A stretch of 64,000 bases of DNA from Salinibacillus kushneri (GTDB taxonomy: Bacteria > Bacillota > Bacilli > Bacillales > Alkalibacillaceae), in the NCBI RefSeq assembly GCF_900111405.1, contig NZ_FOHJ01000011.1, forward strand, positions 25,790 through 89,789, in the 5' to 3' direction. Position numbers and translations under genes: made by a program. Of the stretch, positions 51,265 through 59,883 are shown piece by piece. The first letter of the stretch is position 1. Each line of letters opens with the position of its first letter. Below the pieces are notes generated by a model. The model was given only the letters and a program-made list of their open reading frames with translations. It searched no databases and was not told the origin of the DNA.

Positions 51265-51702
51265 ATGAAAAAAACAGGTATTGTTTGGTCGACTATTCTT
51301 TTAGTCTTTATGCTATTCATGATGACTATGATAATAGAAGATCAGACGACAACAACTATTGATGAAGTGGTAGAGGAAAACCCCGCCCAGATTGCAGGTT
51401 ACTCAACAGAATATCAGGATATTCTATATACAACAAAGAGAGAGGAAATGATTTCTAAGTTTCTGAATGCAATGGAACAACTGGAATTTGAAAAATCCAC
51501 CTCTGAGTCTGTATCGCCAAATCAGAACGTACAATTGTTTAACAAAGAAGGCAAGCTCATAGCAAATGTTGAAATTTCAGGAGAGAAACATATTACAATT
51601 AATAATGAAACCTTTAAGCTTGATGAATCTTCTTCAGAAATATTAAAGCCCTTTTGGGATCAATTCTATGAACAAGCCAAAAATGAGAATGTTACCTTTT
51701 AA
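51265..51702 (+). CDS. Membrane-anchored hypothetical protein
   Basis: A 145-residue protein with one N-terminal helix (about 5-25) and an extracytoplasmic domain. NPAQIAGYSTEYQDILYTTK and the C-terminal strand pattern VQLFNKEGKLIANVEISGEK suggest a small alpha/beta fold. GAGGGGATTGTA precedes the ATG at 51265. The frame opens at 51238 in a hydrophilic, improbable leader. Family not recognised. Confidence 0.6.
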   Translation: MKKTGIVWSTILLVFMLFMMTMIIEDQTTTTIDEVVEENPAQIAGYSTEYQDILYTTKREEMISKFLNAMEQLEFEKSTSESVSPNQNVQLFNKEGKLIANVEISGEKHITINNETFKLDESSSEILKPFWDQFYEQAKNENVTF

Positions 51703-51768
51703 AATGATAGGGAAGATTGGGTCAACAGTTTTTTAAAGGAAAAAAACTAATAACTAGCTATTCTGCCT

Positions 51769-52128
51769 TCATTTGATAGCACTTCTTCTCTTCCACTGGG
51801 CGTATATTTCAATAATCCCTATAAAAATAATCACCCAAAATCCGGATTGGTCAGGTGAAAATCCACGTGCAGACTCACCACCTAATCCTGTTAATAAAAG
51901 GATAAGTGCAATAAGATAGATAAAAATTAGGACTGACTCTATAAAGTGATGATTTTTCTGGTTGCGACCAGAAATGATAATGGAGACGGCTAAAGCAACT
52001 AGTAGTACCCAAAAAAGAGCTCCTTTAACGTATCCGGCAAAAACCAATTGAGGGAAAAAATCCAGTATCATGAGTAAAGTTAATAATAAAATGGCAATAA
52101 TACCAAAAATAACAGATTTCTTATTCAT
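51769..52128 (-). CDS. Three-to-four-helix membrane protein
   Basis: A 119-residue hydrophobic protein with helices at about 5-26, 32-53, 64-83 and 93-110. ISGRNQKNHHFIES is a polar loop and GGESARGFSPDQSGFW an extracytoplasmic one. GGTGGGATTAT precedes the ATG. It begins 28 bases after the glutathione-peroxidase gene on the same strand and may be co-transcribed. Unrecognised. Confidence 0.6.
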   Translation of the reverse strand: MNKKSVIFGIIAILLLTLLMILDFFPQLVFAGYVKGALFWVLLVALAVSIIISGRNQKNHHFIESVLIFIYLIALILLLTGLGGESARGFSPDQSGFWVIIFIGIIEIYAQWKRRSAIK

Positions 52129-52156
52129 ATAATCCCACCACCTTTTACAAAGCCAG

Positions 52157-52648
52157 TTAACATGATTTGACTAATTCCTTTTCAATATCTCCAGCTATTT
52201 TTTCTGGTTTTGTGCTTGGGGCATACCGTTTAACGACTTCTCCATTACGGTTAATGAGGAATTTTGTGAAATTCCATTTAATATCCTCGGTCAAAATCCC
52301 TTTTTTCGCACTCGTCAAGTATTGAAATAATGGATGAGCATGTTCTCCTTTTACATCAATTTTTTGAAACATTGGAAAATCTACACCATAATTTGATTGA
52401 CAATAATGAATAATCTCATCCTGTTGCTCAAATTCCTGATTCGCAAACTGTGCACACGGGAATCCTAAGATAGCAAAATCATCATCTTTATATGAATCAT
52501 ATAGATTTTGAAGTCCTTTAAACTGAGGTGTGAATCCGCATTTACTGGCTGTATTTACAATTAAGAGAACCTTTCCCTGATAATTTTCAAGGAATACTTT
52601 GTCCCCATTTGACAAAAGAGCTGTAAAATCATAGATACTATTTGGCAA
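52157..52648 (-). CDS. bsaA: Glutathione peroxidase-like thiol peroxidase (BsaA-like)
   Basis: A 163-residue thioredoxin-fold peroxidase. The peroxidatic Cys37 is in NTASKCGFTPQ, the Gln and Cys of LGFPCAQFANQE follow, and IKWNFTKFLI has the Trp/Asn of the catalytic tetrad. Bacillaceae lack glutathione, so reduction probably comes from thioredoxin, with bacillithiol a possibility (inference). AGGAGGTAATG precedes the ATG. The Cys-rich 49-aa ORF 102 bases upstream is on the same strand. Confidence 0.9.
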   Translation of the reverse strand: MPNSIYDFTALLSNGDKVFLENYQGKVLLIVNTASKCGFTPQFKGLQNLYDSYKDDDFAILGFPCAQFANQEFEQQDEIIHYCQSNYGVDFPMFQKIDVKGEHAHPLFQYLTSAKKGILTEDIKWNFTKFLINRNGEVVKRYAPSTKPEKIAGDIEKELVKSC

Positions 52649-52750
52649 AAATCATTACCTCCTTCTGAAATTACTAAAATGATTTTTATTCTTGGTTAAT
52701 CCATATACAAGGATAACAGGTCGTTAACGTTAAGACTTTAACCTCACATT

Positions 52751-52900
52751 CTATTCTAATAACTTTGCACTATGTGAGGACTGACTAGAATGACAGGAAA
52801 AACAGAGCAGCTTCCCGCACTCATATACGCCATCAAGGAATCCGTTTTTACAATACACCATTTCACCACAAGTTCGACAATTCCCAACAAGCTCCTTCAC
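52751..52900 (-). CDS. Putative 49-aa Cys-rich zinc-finger-like protein
   Basis: GTG-initiated frame MKELVGNCRTCGEMVYCKNG, then FLDGVYECGKLLCFSCHSSQ and a Ser/His tail. The Cys pattern CxxC-x5-C ... C-x4-CxxCH fits a small treble-clef or zinc-ribbon fold. AAGGGTGTGAGA lies at the right distance upstream. Codon use resembles that of neighbours. I do not know a family for it. It lies between a decayed acetyltransferase gene and the peroxidase, both on the same strand. Confidence 0.5.
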   Translation of the reverse strand: MKELVGNCRTCGEMVYCKNGFLDGVYECGKLLCFSCHSSQSSHSAKLLE

Positions 52901-52985
52901 TAATCTCACACCCTTCATATGAAGATTTAATTGAACCGCTACATTCTATGTATCATTTAGATTTAGAAACACTTCTTATTCAAGA

Positions 52986-53483
52986 TCAGGGAATAGCTCT
53001 CCAATACCGCAATGAAATCTGCTTCTCACCTGTTTCCGTTTGAGTCGTTTTTTTCTTCTCAAAAGTGAATCCTCGTGCTTCATAAAAAGGAATACCTAGT
53101 TGATTGTCCTCCTGCACAGACACCCATTGCCTCTTTATGCCCCATTTCAGCTGCTCTTTTGTAATGGCCTCAAGCAGCTTTTTTCCGATACCCTTATACC
53201 GATAATGTTCATCCACATAAAAAACAAATACTTCACCTAGTTCAGGACCTGTTTTTCCACCGCCAATTACTCCGACAACCTTCGAATCAGCCAGAGCTAT
53301 ATGGGTATATGTTCCACTTTTTATGTCATCTTCAACTTTCTTGTGGTTGTACCAGTACTCAACCGTTTTCTGTTTATACTCTTCACTGAATTTATTTTCT
53401 ACAGTTTGTCTCCAACCTCTGGCACAAATAGATGCGATAGTTTCTGCATGTTCAGGTTTTGGTTTTTGGATTACAATTTACAC
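52986..53483 (-). pseudogene. GNAT acetyltransferase with stop at codon 2
   Basis: The frame is open from 53477 to 52986 and encodes a full GNAT fold: IVIQKPKPEHAETIASICAR, then VVGVIGGGKTG, GEVFVFYVDEHYRYKGIGKK (acetyl-CoA loop) and GIPFYEARGFTFE. No ATG, GTG or TTG start exists before the GTG at 53214, which is inside the core. Immediately upstream is GTG TAA ATT GTA, with GAGG ten bases before the GTG. A single A-to-T change from GTG AAA would explain it, so the gene is probably inactivated at its second codon. Initiation at ATT is the alternative. About 165 residues if repaired. Confidence 0.65.
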
Positions 53484-53740
53484 TGAAAATACCTCATTTC
53501 CTATCAATTAAAAAATATTGCTGCCCAAAGAACTCCTAAACAAATGCAATAAGAGCTCCTTTTTAGCAATGTATGAACTGAAATAATCCCTAGGTGATTC
53601 CTAGGAGAGATAAAGGAAACCACGACAAACGGACAAAAGTTGACTGATCGTACGTAGGTAAACGAAGTCTCGCTAGGCGAAGCACAACGGCTATTCCTGA
53701 ATGTTTATCCACAGAGCTTCCATTTTATCCTTTTCTATAC
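53484..53740. other. Spacer with degenerate repeats
   Basis: No gene. CCTAGG-TGATT-CCTAGG (53590-53606) is a short palindrome, and CGGCTATTCCTGAATG with TTTATCC (53688-53710) resembles similar strings at 7.48 and 11.68 kb. Probably remnants of dispersed repeats. Confidence 0.35.
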
Positions 53741-53777
53741 CACAAAAAGAAATCGAGCATAAAATAATAGTGCTCGA
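53741..53777 (-). terminator. Terminator of the CDGSH gene
   Basis: TCGAGCA/TGCTCGA stem with an 11-base loop followed by TTTCTTTTTG on the minus strand. Confidence 0.7.
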
Positions 53778-53808
53778 ATTTTTACTTGCTGACTTTCCGT
53801 ATGATTTG

Positions 53809-54012
53809 CTACTTTGCTCTAGGTTCACTTTCAAAGCCGATTTTCTTATGTGTTCCACCGCAAAATGGTTTATTTCCAGAATGACCGCAGCGACATAGAG
53901 AAAAACTTGATTTCGTTTCAAACACATTCCCTTCTGAATCAACCAGCTCCACATCTCCTTTAATACGGTAAGATCCATTGTCATTTACTTTAATGGTTAC
54001 TTTCTCACTCAC
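53809..54012 (-). CDS. CDGSH-type iron-sulfur protein
   Basis: A 67-residue protein with a beta N-terminus and the 2Fe-2S cradle LCRCGHSGNKPFCGGTHKKI: ligands Cys-x-Cys, Cys and His. The usual Asp in PFCDGS/TH is Gly here; the ligands themselves are intact. Small soluble CDGSH proteins transfer electrons or iron-sulfur clusters. The GTG at 54012 follows AGGAGGGATTGTT; the frame is open to an ATG at 54033 that precedes the ribosome site. Single gene. Confidence 0.85.
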   Translation of the reverse strand: MSEKVTIKVNDNGSYRIKGDVELVDSEGNVFETKSSFSLCRCGHSGNKPFCGGTHKKIGFESEPRAK

Positions 54013-54084
54013 AACAATCCCTCCTCTTTTCATTTAATGAATAACTATATCTTAATATAAAATAGCGAAAATTTAAAATATTTG

Positions 54085-54606
54085 TTATTGGGGACAGTCC
54101 CGGGCAAAGGACAGTAAATCAGTGTAATAAAAGTCAGCTTTAGCTGTTTCCTTTCGATCACCTATTAATACGGTTTTGGTTCCTGCTGCTTTTCCAGCCT
54201 CAATATCCGATGTACGGTCGCCGACCATATAACTCTTTCCCAGGTCAATCTCATATTTATGTGCTAGGTCTTCAAGCATTTTCGGCTGTGGCTTACGACA
54301 GAAACACTTTGCGTGAGGTTTATGGGGACAGTAGGCAATATCATCAATCCTTGCTTCGAATGAGGCTAAATCTTCTTTCATTTTTTGATGAATGGCACCA
54401 AGTTCCGTTTCTTTCATATACCCAAGACCGATACCTCCCTGGTTTGTTACTACAAAGACTTTAAAGCCTTTATCATTAAACAAACGAATCGCCTCTCCTG
54501 CTCCATCGAGTAAGTAAAAATCACCAGGGTGATTTACAAATTTGACTCGTTCACTTAATACCTCATTTATTACACCATCGCGATCTAAAAACATTCCAAT
54601 GTTCAT
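54085..54606 (-). CDS. gmhB: GmhB-like HAD-IIIA phosphatase
   Basis: A 173-residue histidinol-phosphatase-like HAD enzyme. The nucleophile Asp8 and Asp10 are in FLDRDGVIN. VTNQGGIGLG is motif II. The zinc loop CPHKPHAKCFCRKPQPKM and motif III/IV MVGDRTSDIEAGKAAGTKT are those of D-glycero-D-manno-heptose-1,7-bisphosphate 7-phosphatase. No other heptose genes are near, so the physiological sugar phosphate is uncertain. A weak AAAGGTGATTGT precedes the ATG. Confidence 0.85.
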   Translation of the reverse strand: MNIGMFLDRDGVINEVLSERVKFVNHPGDFYLLDGAGEAIRLFNDKGFKVFVVTNQGGIGLGYMKETELGAIHQKMKEDLASFEARIDDIAYCPHKPHAKCFCRKPQPKMLEDLAHKYEIDLGKSYMVGDRTSDIEAGKAAGTKTVLIGDRKETAKADFYYTDLLSFARDCPQ

Positions 54607-54779
54607 ACAATCACCTTTTCAAAGCCATCTTATTATTAAGAAGTATGACCATTGTCAGGAAACTTATGATACATATAACTCGAACATCAATCTATTTTTC
54701 ATAGAAAGGAGATAGATATCATGCTAGTTTTCATAACGGCTTCATAGAATAGTAACAAAAGTAAAAAGGAGGTGAATGT

Positions 54780-54878
54780 ATGGTATACGGCGGAGGATAC
54801 GGTGATATGTTTGTGCTACTCGTCGTTCTTTTTATTTTGCTCATTATTGTGGGTACTAATTTTGGCAGCAGCTATTAG
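54780..54878 (+). CDS. YjcZ family small sporulation protein (32 aa)
   Basis: MVYGGGYGDMFVLLVVLFIL followed by LIIVGTNFGSSY: a Gly/Tyr-rich start, a single helix and a short tail, the pattern of YjcZ/YhdX-type small spore proteins. A perfect AAAAAGGAGGTGAATGT site precedes the ATG, and a terminator follows. Function in spores unknown. Confidence 0.8.
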   Translation: MVYGGGYGDMFVLLVVLFILLIIVGTNFGSSY

Positions 54879-54942
54879 TGAGTAAAGTATTTTTGAGTCA
54901 GTCATACCCTCTTTTTACCGTAACCCATCAACCCATCCCCTT

Positions 54943-54970
54943 CCCCACTGTTCTAAGTGGGGCTTTTTTT
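54943..54970 (+). terminator. Terminator of the YjcZ-type gene
   Basis: CCCCACT/AGTGGGG stem with a short loop followed by CTTTTTTT. Confidence 0.85.
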
Positions 54971-55106
54971 CTGTCGACTCTTTACAAGTTTAGAGGGTAT
55001 ATTTATAAATGGACACAGAATAAATCTAAATCAAAACTCCAGCCACTGCACAATTGAAAAAATGGAATTCCTTAAGCACCCTCACTACTTGCTCCTCATT
55101 GTTCCG

Positions 55107-56024
55107 TTAAGGCAATTCATTTCCAGCCGCACGATAGATTTCATACCATTCTCTTCTGGTTATTTCTACATCTGATGCTTTAGCAATATTTGTGATACGC
55201 TCTGGACTCATCGTTCCGAGGATTGGTTGAATTTTTGCAGGATGACGTAGTATCCAGGCAATGGCAGTTGCCGATTTATTTATCCCATATTTATCACCTA
55301 TTTCCTGAAGTTTCACGTTTAATTCCGAAAACTTGTCATTATCAATAAATACTCCTTCAAAAAAGCCATATTGGAAAGGCGACCAGGCTTGAATGGTCAT
55401 ATTATGTAATCGACTATAATCCAGTATACTACTATCCCGATCAATTCCATTTTCATGCTTCATATTCACATATAGCCCTTTATCAATCATCCCTGTGTGC
55501 ATCACACTCAACTGCAGTTGATTCACAATCAAATCCTGTTCTACATATTTTTTTAACAATTCAATTTGTAACGGATTGTGATTACTAACACCAAAATGAC
55601 GAACTTTTCCACTTTCGTTCAGTTCATGAAAAGCTTCGGCTACCTCTTCTGGTTCCACTAATGTGTCTGGCCGATGTAAAAGTAGTACATCAATATAATC
55701 TGTATTTAAACGTCTTAGGCTTTGTTCGACGGAACCGACAATATGTTCTTTGGAAAAGTCAAAAAACCCCTTTCTTATACCCGTTTTAGTTTGCAACACC
55801 ATTTTTTCACGTACAGATGGGTTCATTCCAATTGCTTCAGCAAATATTTCTTCTGATTTTCCTTCTGCATATATGTCTGCATGATCAAAAAAATTAATTC
55901 CTGCATCTAATGCTGTCTGAATCACATTTTCCGCTTCATTTTTATGAAGCTTTCCCATCCTCATACAACCTAATGAAAGATTAGAAACGTATAAATCGCT
56001 TGTACCCAGGTTCATTTTCTTCAT
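55107..56024 (-). CDS. Aldo/keto reductase
   Basis: A 305-residue NADPH-dependent TIM-barrel oxidoreductase of the YdhF/YcsN type. Catalytic residues are in FFDHADIYAEGKSEE (Asp, Tyr), LQTKTGI (Lys) and DVLLLHRPD (His). GKVRHFGVSNHNP and LQLSVMH follow, and ILGTMSPERITNIAKAS is the cofactor-binding region. The substrate is a carbonyl compound, not predictable further. AAAGGAGTTTTTCTT precedes the ATG. Single gene. Confidence 0.88.
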   Translation of the reverse strand: MKKMNLGTSDLYVSNLSLGCMRMGKLHKNEAENVIQTALDAGINFFDHADIYAEGKSEEIFAEAIGMNPSVREKMVLQTKTGIRKGFFDFSKEHIVGSVEQSLRRLNTDYIDVLLLHRPDTLVEPEEVAEAFHELNESGKVRHFGVSNHNPLQIELLKKYVEQDLIVNQLQLSVMHTGMIDKGLYVNMKHENGIDRDSSILDYSRLHNMTIQAWSPFQYGFFEGVFIDNDKFSELNVKLQEIGDKYGINKSATAIAWILRHPAKIQPILGTMSPERITNIAKASDVEITRREWYEIYRAAGNELP

Positions 56025-56147
56025 AAGAAAAACTCCTTTCTGTTCTTTCTTTTATTATACAACACAAATAAAAAAATTGAGCAATGATGATTGATAAATA
56101 ATGTTCCTCCTGAATACATTGATAAAAACGATGAAAGAAGGGATACT

Positions 56148-56813
56148 TTGTATTATTCATCCCCTCAGGTACGTGTGAACAATCGTGAAGTTTCTTCTTA
56201 TCTTAAAGTCGTAGGTGAAGGAGTGATTTCCGTTAAACCTGATCAGGCAGCCATTTCATTAGGTGTTATAACGGAAAGAAAGAGTCTGCAGAATGCCCAG
56301 CAAACCAATGCTAAAATGACTTCACAAGTTCTTTCTGCCCTGCGAAATTTACAAATTCCTAATGAAAATATTCAGACCACTACCTTTCGAATCAACATGC
56401 AATATGATTACAAAGATGGTGACCAAATCTTTCGAGGTTATCGGGTAACCAATATCGTTCGTGTAACGGTAAATGATATCAATCAAGTCGGGCTGGTTGT
56501 TGATACAGCAGTAGAAAACGGAGCCAACACGGTAAATGATATTGAACTAATGGTATCAGACTCAGCTCCCTATCAGCAGCAGGCACTTTCAAAAGCTATT
56601 CAAAATGCCCAGGTAAAAGCCAACACAGTGCGTCAGACGACTGGATTATCCATTCAAACCATCCCTTATAAAGTAAAGGAAATACGTTTTCAGGAAACGG
56701 ATAGACCTAAAACCATGGTTTTAGGGGTAGCTACAGAAAGTCCAGCTACACCGGTTGAACCCGGGATTATCGATATAAGATCAGTAGTAGAAGCAAAATT
56801 CTTGATTACATGA
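56148..56813 (+). CDS. SIMPL (DUF541) domain protein
   Basis: A 221-residue SIMPL-domain protein. LKVVGEGVISVKPDQAAISL is the family signature, followed by NAQQTNAKMTSQVLSALR, IPNENIQTTTFRI, GYRVTNIVRVTV and the C-terminal KANTVRQTTGLS. No signal peptide is visible, which differs from the exported Gram-negative members. The frame opens at a TTG at 56091 without a ribosome site; the TTG at 56148 has GAAGGGATAC at the right distance. Some members are linked to oxidative stress or signalling; the role here is unknown. Confidence 0.75.
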   Translation: MYYSSPQVRVNNREVSSYLKVVGEGVISVKPDQAAISLGVITERKSLQNAQQTNAKMTSQVLSALRNLQIPNENIQTTTFRINMQYDYKDGDQIFRGYRVTNIVRVTVNDINQVGLVVDTAVENGANTVNDIELMVSDSAPYQQQALSKAIQNAQVKANTVRQTTGLSIQTIPYKVKEIRFQETDRPKTMVLGVATESPATPVEPGIIDIRSVVEAKFLIT

Positions 56814-56880
56814 AAGCGTTCATAAGTCTCCCTTACTGGCTAGCACTGCTTCTCTTTTTATTTATGATCGGTGATATATA

Positions 56881-57603
56881 TTACATAACCGATAAAACGA
56901 GAGAAAGAATCAATCCAACCGCCGTAATCATTCCAACAACCGCACCTCCGTCCTCATAGGCTTCAGGCATCATCGTTGAGCTTACCATCGCAACAATTCC
57001 ACCTGCTGCAAACGTGTTTATAATGGCAATGACATGACCTGAGACATCATCTAACAGCACATATCCTGCTAATGAGCATATCCCTGTTACAATAAAAACA
57101 GTGGTCCATAGAAGTAAAATTTTCCCTTTTGTGTACTGATCCTGTTTTAAACCGATTGTACTCGATAATCCCTCAGGCAGGTTGCTTACAAAAATGGCAA
57201 TAACCAAAACCATACTCACCTTTGTATCAATCATACTTATACCAATTACAACCGCTTCAGGAAGTGAATCAATCATCGTACCAATAAATATAGCCAACCC
57301 AGAATGACCTTCTGGGTTTTGCTTAGAACGTTTTCTTTGATTTGCACCCTTTTTATCAAGAAAAGCATTAATAATCGTAAACAAAAGAGCGCCAGTAATA
57401 AAGCCTATTGTTGTCGGAGCCAATCCCTCATCCTCAACTGATGGATACAGCATTTCGAAGGATGACGCACCAATTAATACACCAGATCCAAAAGCCATTA
57501 CATAAGCGATGAATGTCTTTTTAATATCAAAATAAAGACCAATTAATCCCCCAATAAAAAGGGCTGAACCTGCAAGTCCACCCCATAATAATGCTTGTAG
57601 CAT
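56881..57603 (-). CDS. ZIP family divalent metal transporter
   Basis: A 240-residue eight-helix transporter. Helix IV carries FIGTMIDSLPEAVVIG, where the usual His of HSLPEG-type motifs is Asp, and helix V carries FVSNLPEGLSS, the metal-binding pair of the family. A short cytosolic loop (QRKRSKQNPEGHSG) joins helices III and IV. Likely moves zinc or another divalent metal into the cell. GGAGATCAATAA precedes the ATG. Confidence 0.85.
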   Translation of the reverse strand: MLQALLWGGLAGSALFIGGLIGLYFDIKKTFIAYVMAFGSGVLIGASSFEMLYPSVEDEGLAPTTIGFITGALLFTIINAFLDKKGANQRKRSKQNPEGHSGLAIFIGTMIDSLPEAVVIGISMIDTKVSMVLVIAIFVSNLPEGLSSTIGLKQDQYTKGKILLLWTTVFIVTGICSLAGYVLLDDVSGHVIAIINTFAAGGIVAMVSSTMMPEAYEDGGAVVGMITAVGLILSLVLSVM

Positions 57604-57700
57604 TTATTGATCTCCTTTAGTTTATTTTAGTACTTCTTATCTTTCCAAGCGTTCACCTATACCATTCACAAAATCGTATATTTAGAGTGGTAAAAATTCA

Positions 57701-57730
57701 TTGAAGATTTTTGCGGAATAGTGATATAAT
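57701..57730 (+). promoter_or_regulatory. Sigma-A-type promoter of msrA
   Basis: TTGAAG (57701-57706), an 18-base spacer, then TATAAT (57725-57730), 32 bases before the msrA start. Confidence 0.65.
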
Positions 57731-57762
57731 TTTCACACCATAAATAGAAAGAATGATGTAAA

Positions 57763-58287
57763 ATGAGTGAATTACAAAAAGCTACATTTGCAGGTGGATG
57801 TTTCTGGTGTATGGTCAAGCCCTTTGACCAATGGGAAGGTATTCACGGTATTATATCTGGTTATACAGGTGGACATGTAGAAAACCCTACTTATGAGCAA
57901 GTAAAAACAGGCGAAACTGGTCATTATGAATCTGTACAAATCACCTTTGACCCTGCAGTATTTCCATATGAAAAATTATTAGAACTGTACTGGCAGCAAA
58001 TTGACCCAACTGATCCTGATGGGCAATTCCATGACCGTGGCAGCCAGTATCGAACCGCCATTTTTTATCATAATGAAAAACAGAAAGAATTAGCTGAGAA
58101 AACTAAAGCGGATTTAGCTGCGAGTGGGAAGTTTAAAGATCCAATTGTAACGGAGATTTTGCCTGCTCAAACGTTTTTTGAAGCAGAGGAGGAGCATCAG
58201 GATTTTTATAAGAAAAATCCTGATGAATATCAGGAAGATCGTGCAAAGTCAGGTCGGGATGAGTTTATTGAAAATTATTGGAGCTAA
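57763..58287 (+). CDS. msrA: MsrA, peptide methionine-S-sulfoxide reductase
   Basis: A 174-residue enzyme that reduces methionine-S-sulfoxide in proteins. The catalytic Cys13 is in FAGGCFWCM. GYTGGHVENPTYEQVKTGET and HYESVQITFDP are family signatures, and DPTDPDGQFHDRGSQYRTAI is the substrate loop. There is no MsrB fusion. The ATG is preceded by a weak site (GAATGATGTAAA) and a sigma-A-type promoter. The stretch after its stop holds structured element B. Confidence 0.92.
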   Translation: MSELQKATFAGGCFWCMVKPFDQWEGIHGIISGYTGGHVENPTYEQVKTGETGHYESVQITFDPAVFPYEKLLELYWQQIDPTDPDGQFHDRGSQYRTAIFYHNEKQKELAEKTKADLAASGKFKDPIVTEILPAQTFFEAEEEHQDFYKKNPDEYQEDRAKSGRDEFIENYWS

Positions 58288-58326
58288 GCTTAAGTAGAAG
58301 AACAAACACTTGGATGTAATTAAGTA

Positions 58327-58564
58327 GTTCAGTTTTGGAGTACAAACAATGCATTATAAAATGAGCGTTGAATTGCAAAGCAATTTGACGCTCACTGTTG
58401 ATTGTTATATAAATGTTCATTTGTATTTTGAGTAGTTATTTACACAGGGAAATGCAACCCCATTTGCAAAACTACAATAATTATTGAAAACTTGCAAAAT
58501 CACGTGTAAAAACCAATGTAATTTGAGGTACAAAAAAGAGCAATTTCCTTATCGGAAAATGCTC
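58327..58564 (+). repeat. Structured ~240-bp intergenic element, copy B
   Basis: Homologue of 29432-29680. Starts GTTCAGTTTTGGAGTACAAA. Hairpin GAGCGT (58363-58368)/ACGCTC (58388-58393) encloses a second stem ATTGC/GCAAT. The AT-rich half has CATTTGCAAAACTAC, CTTGCAAAATCACGTG and CCAATGTAATTTGAGGTACA. It ends in a hairpin GAGCAATTTCC (58538-58548)/GGAAAATGCTC (58554-58564), which on the minus strand is followed by TTTTTT and can terminate the cassette genes. From its right end to 58746 no gene is seen; AACTAAAGCCCCAGATAGTT at about 58575-58594 resembles the cassette motif. Confidence 0.75.
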
Positions 58565-58746
58565 AGTCTTATTAAACTAAAGCCCCAGATAGTTCAAAGT
58601 CTATTCTATATCATCACTTGAATATTTTTCTGGTAATAACTCTATTGCATTTCACTTTACTAATTCACCATTATAGGAAATGATTACATTCGTATCTTTT
58701 TATTAATCTTCTTGTAGAAACGCTATCCTATAGTTGAATAGCAAGC

Positions 58747-58935
58747 TCAACTATTATTAAGTTCATCTAACAATTGAATTATCTCTTGGTTCTGTTTTAC
58801 TTGTGTTTCACTATTTGATTTGATTTTATAAATCCATAGCAATACCAAAACTACCGTAATAGGCACACCGATATATACAAACAAAAACCAAATAAATGCT
58901 AAACCACCCATTACACCCCACTTTTTGTCCTTCAA
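58747..58935 (-). CDS. Small single-helix membrane protein (62 aa)
   Basis: MKDKKWGVMGGLAFIWFLFV then a strongly hydrophobic YIGVPITVVLVLLWIYKIK and a polar, coiled-coil-like tail (VKQNQEIIQLLDELNNS). The TTG start follows AAGGAAGATGATT, part of the boundary motif GGAGCAGGTTTATGCAATAA. It is the last gene of the right cassette-like island and appears intact. Unrecognised. Confidence 0.55.
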   Translation of the reverse strand: MKDKKWGVMGGLAFIWFLFVYIGVPITVVLVLLWIYKIKSNSETQVKQNQEIIQLLDELNNS

Positions 58936-58974
58936 ATCATCTTCCTTATTGCATAAACCTGCTCCGTTAGCTCG

Positions 58975-59083
58975 TTAGCTCAATATCTCCTAAACTAATG
59001 TTAACATAATATTCCAATTATTTATCGGATAAAATAAAGACGACCAAAATGTTGATCGCCTTGTTTAACTATTGCACTCGTTT
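58975..59083 (-). repeat. Cassette boundary repeat (108-bp type), copy 1
   Basis: Nearly identical to 61464-61572. On the gene strand it has a terminator-like hairpin (GGCGATCAAC ... TTGGTCGTC, then TTTATTTT), an AT-rich stretch GGAATATTATGTTAACATTA and AGGAGATATTGAGCTAACG. Here GTTAGCTC is tandemly duplicated. It separates the DUF5694-like pseudogene from the 62-aa gene. Confidence 0.8.
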
Positions 59084-59102
59084 GATGAATAAGGATAAAT
59101 GG

Positions 59103-59785
59103 CTATTCACTAGAAAAAGGATTGATTATCTTCCACCCATTTCCTTCAAATAACTTTCTTAGCATCCATAGATGGTCACTTCCAATTATGAGCAGTATGC
59201 GGTCATCAGAATTACTCGTTTCAACAATATTTTTGAAAACCATCAATTCTCTTTCCAACCATTTGTTTAAAAAGTCAAAACCAATCATTTTTTCATTGTT
59301 ATCAGTTACAGTAACAAATGATAAGTACATTCTCTCTAGTTCTTTAGTAGTTTCATTGTTATTTAATTTTCTAAACGAATTAACCAATGGCGTGTTAAGA
59401 CTAATATCAGGAGCATTTTCACTAATGACCTTCATTGTATTTAGTAATTCAGGATACGAACCTTGAATTAAGGCATTAAGTTCCGTCATATCTTCTTGGG
59501 AAATTTCCCCTGCCCAATTCACTGCATATACTTCCTTGTGATTTAACTTTTTGGCTAACCTAAATCCAATTTGTTGAATTTCATCGATTGAATAATTTCC
59601 ATTTGATTTTTGGTATTCTATATTTAGTTCTTTATCTTCTGACTTTTCCCATTCCACAGCGACTTTAGTTGGCTTGTAATGTGCTAAATACTCAACTAAC
59701 TCTATTACTTCCTTTTCTTTTTTTCTATTAGTTCTTCGTCTTGTTCAAAATGATAAGTCCCGACAAGTATTATTTCTTTTTTCAA
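59103..59785 (-). pseudogene. DUF5694/TraB-like protein, frameshifted in a poly-A run
   Basis: The long frame (from 59657) starts MEWEKSEDKELNIEYQKSNG, too far into the fold. Upstream in another frame a TTG at 59785 after GGGGGAGAGATAC starts MKKEIILVGTYHFEQDEELI, the expected N-terminus (strand plus GTxHF). The halves would join as EKKEKEVIELVEYLAHYKPT if the A7 run at 59718-59724 had eight A. So one A was lost: about 227 residues if repaired. Such runs are also prone to base-call error or slippage. The family resembles TraB-like erythromycin-esterase-type proteins of unknown role. Confidence 0.75.
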
Positions 59786-59883
59786 GTATCTCTCCCCCAG
59801 TTACTTTGTTCCACTAACCTGCCCTTTAATGCAATAAGGTCTACGTTTTTGTTCCAGATACGCCCCCGTTTGTTTAATAGCTA

